Notes under the pieces: generated by a model
Database searches by the model: none
Seen by the model: only the letters and a program-made list of their open reading frames with translations
What the model was told of the DNA's origin: nothing
Part shown: positions 62,307-64,000 of the stretch, piece after piece
Numbering within the stretch: position 1 is the first letter of the stretch
Layout: every line of letters starts with the position of its first letter
Position numbers and translations under genes: made by a program
Assembly: GCA_017644105.1 (NCBI GenBank)
Contig: JAEPMD010000019.1
Coordinates: 24,728 to 88,727, forward strand
Length of the DNA stretch: 64,000 nucleotides
Direction of reading: 5' to 3'
From: Rhizobiaceae bacterium
GTDB lineage: Bacteria; Pseudomonadota; Alphaproteobacteria; Rhizobiales; Rhizobiaceae

Positions 62307-62993
62307 ATGGCTCAAGCAGCGCAATTAAACGACACACGGACCAGTGTGGACGATATTTTTGATCTTCTGCGCAACGAGATATTGTCTCTCAAATTGCGCC
62401 CGGGAGACAAATTATCGGAAGTTGATATGGCTGCTCGATTTGGTGTGTCCAGGCAACCCGTGCGTGATGCATTCAGTCGATTAGCCAATCAAGATCTGCT
62501 CGTGATCCGTCCTAAGCGCGCAACAATGGTCAAGCGGTTTTCAACCCGTGAAATCAATAAATCTCGCTTTGTCAGATCTTCCATTGAAGAACGTGTTTTA
62601 AGGCGCGCGTCGGATCTTTGCGATCTCGTTGGGGCAGCCCGCTTGGATATGGCTTTGGCTGAACAAGAAGAAGCGGCCGCAAATAAGGACATCGAGACAT
62701 TTGGTAAGCTCGACTATGCATTTCACAAGACACTTTGTGAAATTGCTAAAGTTGATTTTGCATTTGATGTAATTTTGGCTGAAAAAACCAAAGTCGATCG
62801 GCTCTGTGCATTAGGTCTTGAAAAAGAAGATCGCATGCATGAACTGATCGCCGATCATTATGAAATTGCCAAGGCCGTTGAAGCTCATGACGCGGAACGC
62901 GCAGTGAAAGCTGGCATGAAACATCTTGGTCGTCTCGATGAAACCATTGAACGGATATCTGCACAAAACGCGGATTATTTCGACCCAGAATAA
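62307..62993 (+). CDS. GntR-family regulator (FCD), probable alginate-operon repressor
   Basis: 228 residues. Winged helix (LRPGDKLSEVDMAARFGVSRQPVRDAFSRLANQDLLVIRPKRATMV), then an FCD domain with metal-type ligands (LDYAFHKTLCEIAK, HELIADHYEIAKAVEAHD, GMKHLGRLDE). Divergent from the alginate importer, so its effector is probably a breakdown intermediate such as DEH or KDG. GGAGAGAGTGC precedes ATG 62307. The MATE gene follows 22 bases later. Confidence 0.88.
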   Translation: MAQAAQLNDTRTSVDDIFDLLRNEILSLKLRPGDKLSEVDMAARFGVSRQPVRDAFSRLANQDLLVIRPKRATMVKRFSTREINKSRFVRSSIEERVLRRASDLCDLVGAARLDMALAEQEEAAANKDIETFGKLDYAFHKTLCEIAKVDFAFDVILAEKTKVDRLCALGLEKEDRMHELIADHYEIAKAVEAHDAERAVKAGMKHLGRLDETIERISAQNADYFDPE

Positions 62994-63015
62994 ACAATAT
63001 TGGACAAAATGAGCC

Positions 63016-64000
63016 ATGTTTAAACGTGCTGAAAATAGCGCGGTGGAATCATCTGCGCATGATGCCGCGCCTAAGACCTATGACGTCTTTAAGCTTTCTT
63101 GGCCGATGACCATCAAAGCAGTGTTTTTGCATGGTACGGTTTTGCTTGATGGTTGGTTGGTGTCACCTCTGGGCGAGACATCTCTGGCGGCCATGGGCTT
63201 GGCCGGGGCATTGGGCGGTCTCGTTTTAGGTGTGATATTTGCTTTTGCTCATGGATTGCAGATCAGAACGGCACAGGCATTTGGCACTGGAGATGATGTC
63301 TTTCGAAAATCTGTGCTTGCCTCAGGGCTCTCAATCAGCTTATTTTTTGGTTTGATTGGCATTTGCGCAACATCTTGGGTTGGCAAAAAGAAACATTTCA
63401 AAACACGATCAAGCGGCATTTTCAATTCTCGTTGCCAATAGCTGCAACATTTGTCAGTGCAACTTTTGCCGCACAAATCTGCATGCTGATTTATGCGAAA
63501 ATAGCATTGCCGGATTTTGCGGCCATGACACTCATTGCACCTTGGAACATGGTTGCCGGACAGATTTCCATGCAGTGGACGCAAGCAGCTGGAATTCTCG
63601 TCGCTCAGCTTTTAGGGAAGGGCGCGTCTGAACCAGTGCTCGATCAGTTTTTATCACGTGCCTGGCGCGGAGCCATGATCGCAGCAGGATGTGTCGCGGT
63701 CATCTTCTTGGTGATGAACATATCTGTTGATCTGCTATATCCCGACCTTTTGCCGGAAACGCGACTGACTTTAGTTGGCTTTCTTCCCATTTTACTGCTC
63801 ATTCAGATACCCAGAACAACCAATGCCATTTGCGGCAACACACTGCGCGCCAGTGGTGATACGGTATATGTCATGAAGCTATTTTGGACCTGTCACGTTT
63901 TTGTTCCGCTTCAATTACTCTTCAAGCTACCATTCTTTCGAATGCCAGCGGGCTTTTCCAATTCAATGCTGAGTGCCTTCTTCTTGGGTTATAAAATCCG
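63016..64000 (+). pseudogene. MATE-family efflux protein, frameshifted and cut by the window edge
   Basis: Frame 1 runs from ATG 63016 with normal MATE text (FKLSWPMTIKAVFLHGTVLLDGWLVSPLGETSLAAMGLA, GLQIRTAQAFGTGDD) and stops at 63441 after non-homologous residues. From about 63384 a different frame continues the protein (QKETFQNTIKRHFQFSLP, then LIAPWNMVAGQISMQWTQAAGILVAQLLGKGASEP and NAICGNTLRASGDTVYVMK) to the window end. One base is missing (or two added) between about 63370 and 63384, near GGTTGGCAAAAAG. The protein should export drugs or metabolites with Na+ or H+. Either a recent pseudogene or a sequence error. Confidence 0.78.

Noticed and set aside
63356..63631. 91-codon plus-strand frame across the MATE gene
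   Set aside because: It is the third frame; its text is unlike any protein and MATE homology runs in the other two frames.
1..64000. tRNA, rRNA, insertion sequence, integrase or phage genes
   Set aside because: No transposase, integrase or phage-like protein and no rRNA stretch was seen; tRNAs were looked for only by eye, so a tRNA scan would be needed to exclude them.

Overview
The window looks like chromosomal DNA of a marine, sugar- and sulfur-using alphaproteobacterium, probably of the Rhizobiales/Hyphomicrobiales side. This is inferred from gene families and order: a rhizobial-type frcBCA fructose transporter with a divergent ROK regulator, an Agrobacterium-like PL15 alginate module, a fused carnitine dehydrogenase-thioesterase beside a BKACE enzyme, and a soxTRS-VW-XYZABCDEF cluster of the Paracoccus/Pseudaminobacter type. 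No rRNA, tRNA, CRISPR array, insertion sequence or prophage was seen. Genes are packed into short operons, each with a local regulator.

Layout. 1-3.4 kb: end of a sugar ABC ATPase, a GH4 glycosidase, a GntR regulator and a 2-hydroxyacid dehydrogenase, with palindromes around them. 3.4-9.1 kb: Lrp-type regulator divergent from a complete branched-chain 2-oxoacid dehydrogenase operon (E1alpha, E1beta, E2, E3). 9.1-13.5 kb: frcBCA on the minus strand (frcB interrupted by one amber codon) and its ROK regulator. 13.5-14.1 kb: LysE exporter. 14.2-21.5 kb: GlxA/CdhR-type regulator divergent from a five-gene carnitine/gamma-butyrobetaine operon. 21.5-30.0 kb: LacI regulator, two operators (one inside a promoter spacer), a seven-gene ABC importer with two ATPases, and a dihydroxyacetone-kinase-like enzyme. 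30.2-39.3 kb: a frameshifted giant autotransporter, a GPH-type sugar symporter, a histidine kinase whose receiver domain is cut off by a T8 tract, and a LuxR response regulator; a near-identical 22-base box lies upstream of the transporter and of the regulator. 39.6-53.9 kb: complete sox thiosulfate-oxidation locus plus flavocytochrome c sulfide dehydrogenase (soxEF), rhodanese and two metallo-beta-lactamase-fold proteins. 54.1-63.0 kb: alginate oligomer uptake and breakdown operon (algS-M1-M2-Q, PL15 lyase, SDR reductase, kdgF) with a divergent GntR regulator. 63.0 kb to the end: a MATE-type exporter, frameshifted and cut by the window edge.

Together these genes describe a mixotroph: it imports algal sugars (alginate oligomers, fructose, a polyol/triose), degrades the osmolyte carnitine towards glycine betaine, burns branched-chain oxoacids, and gains electrons from thiosulfate and sulfide. 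Four genes (frcB, the autotransporter, the histidine kinase and the MATE gene) are each interrupted by a single lesion. Either the consensus sequence has errors or this genome is accumulating or switching mutations; raw reads would decide.
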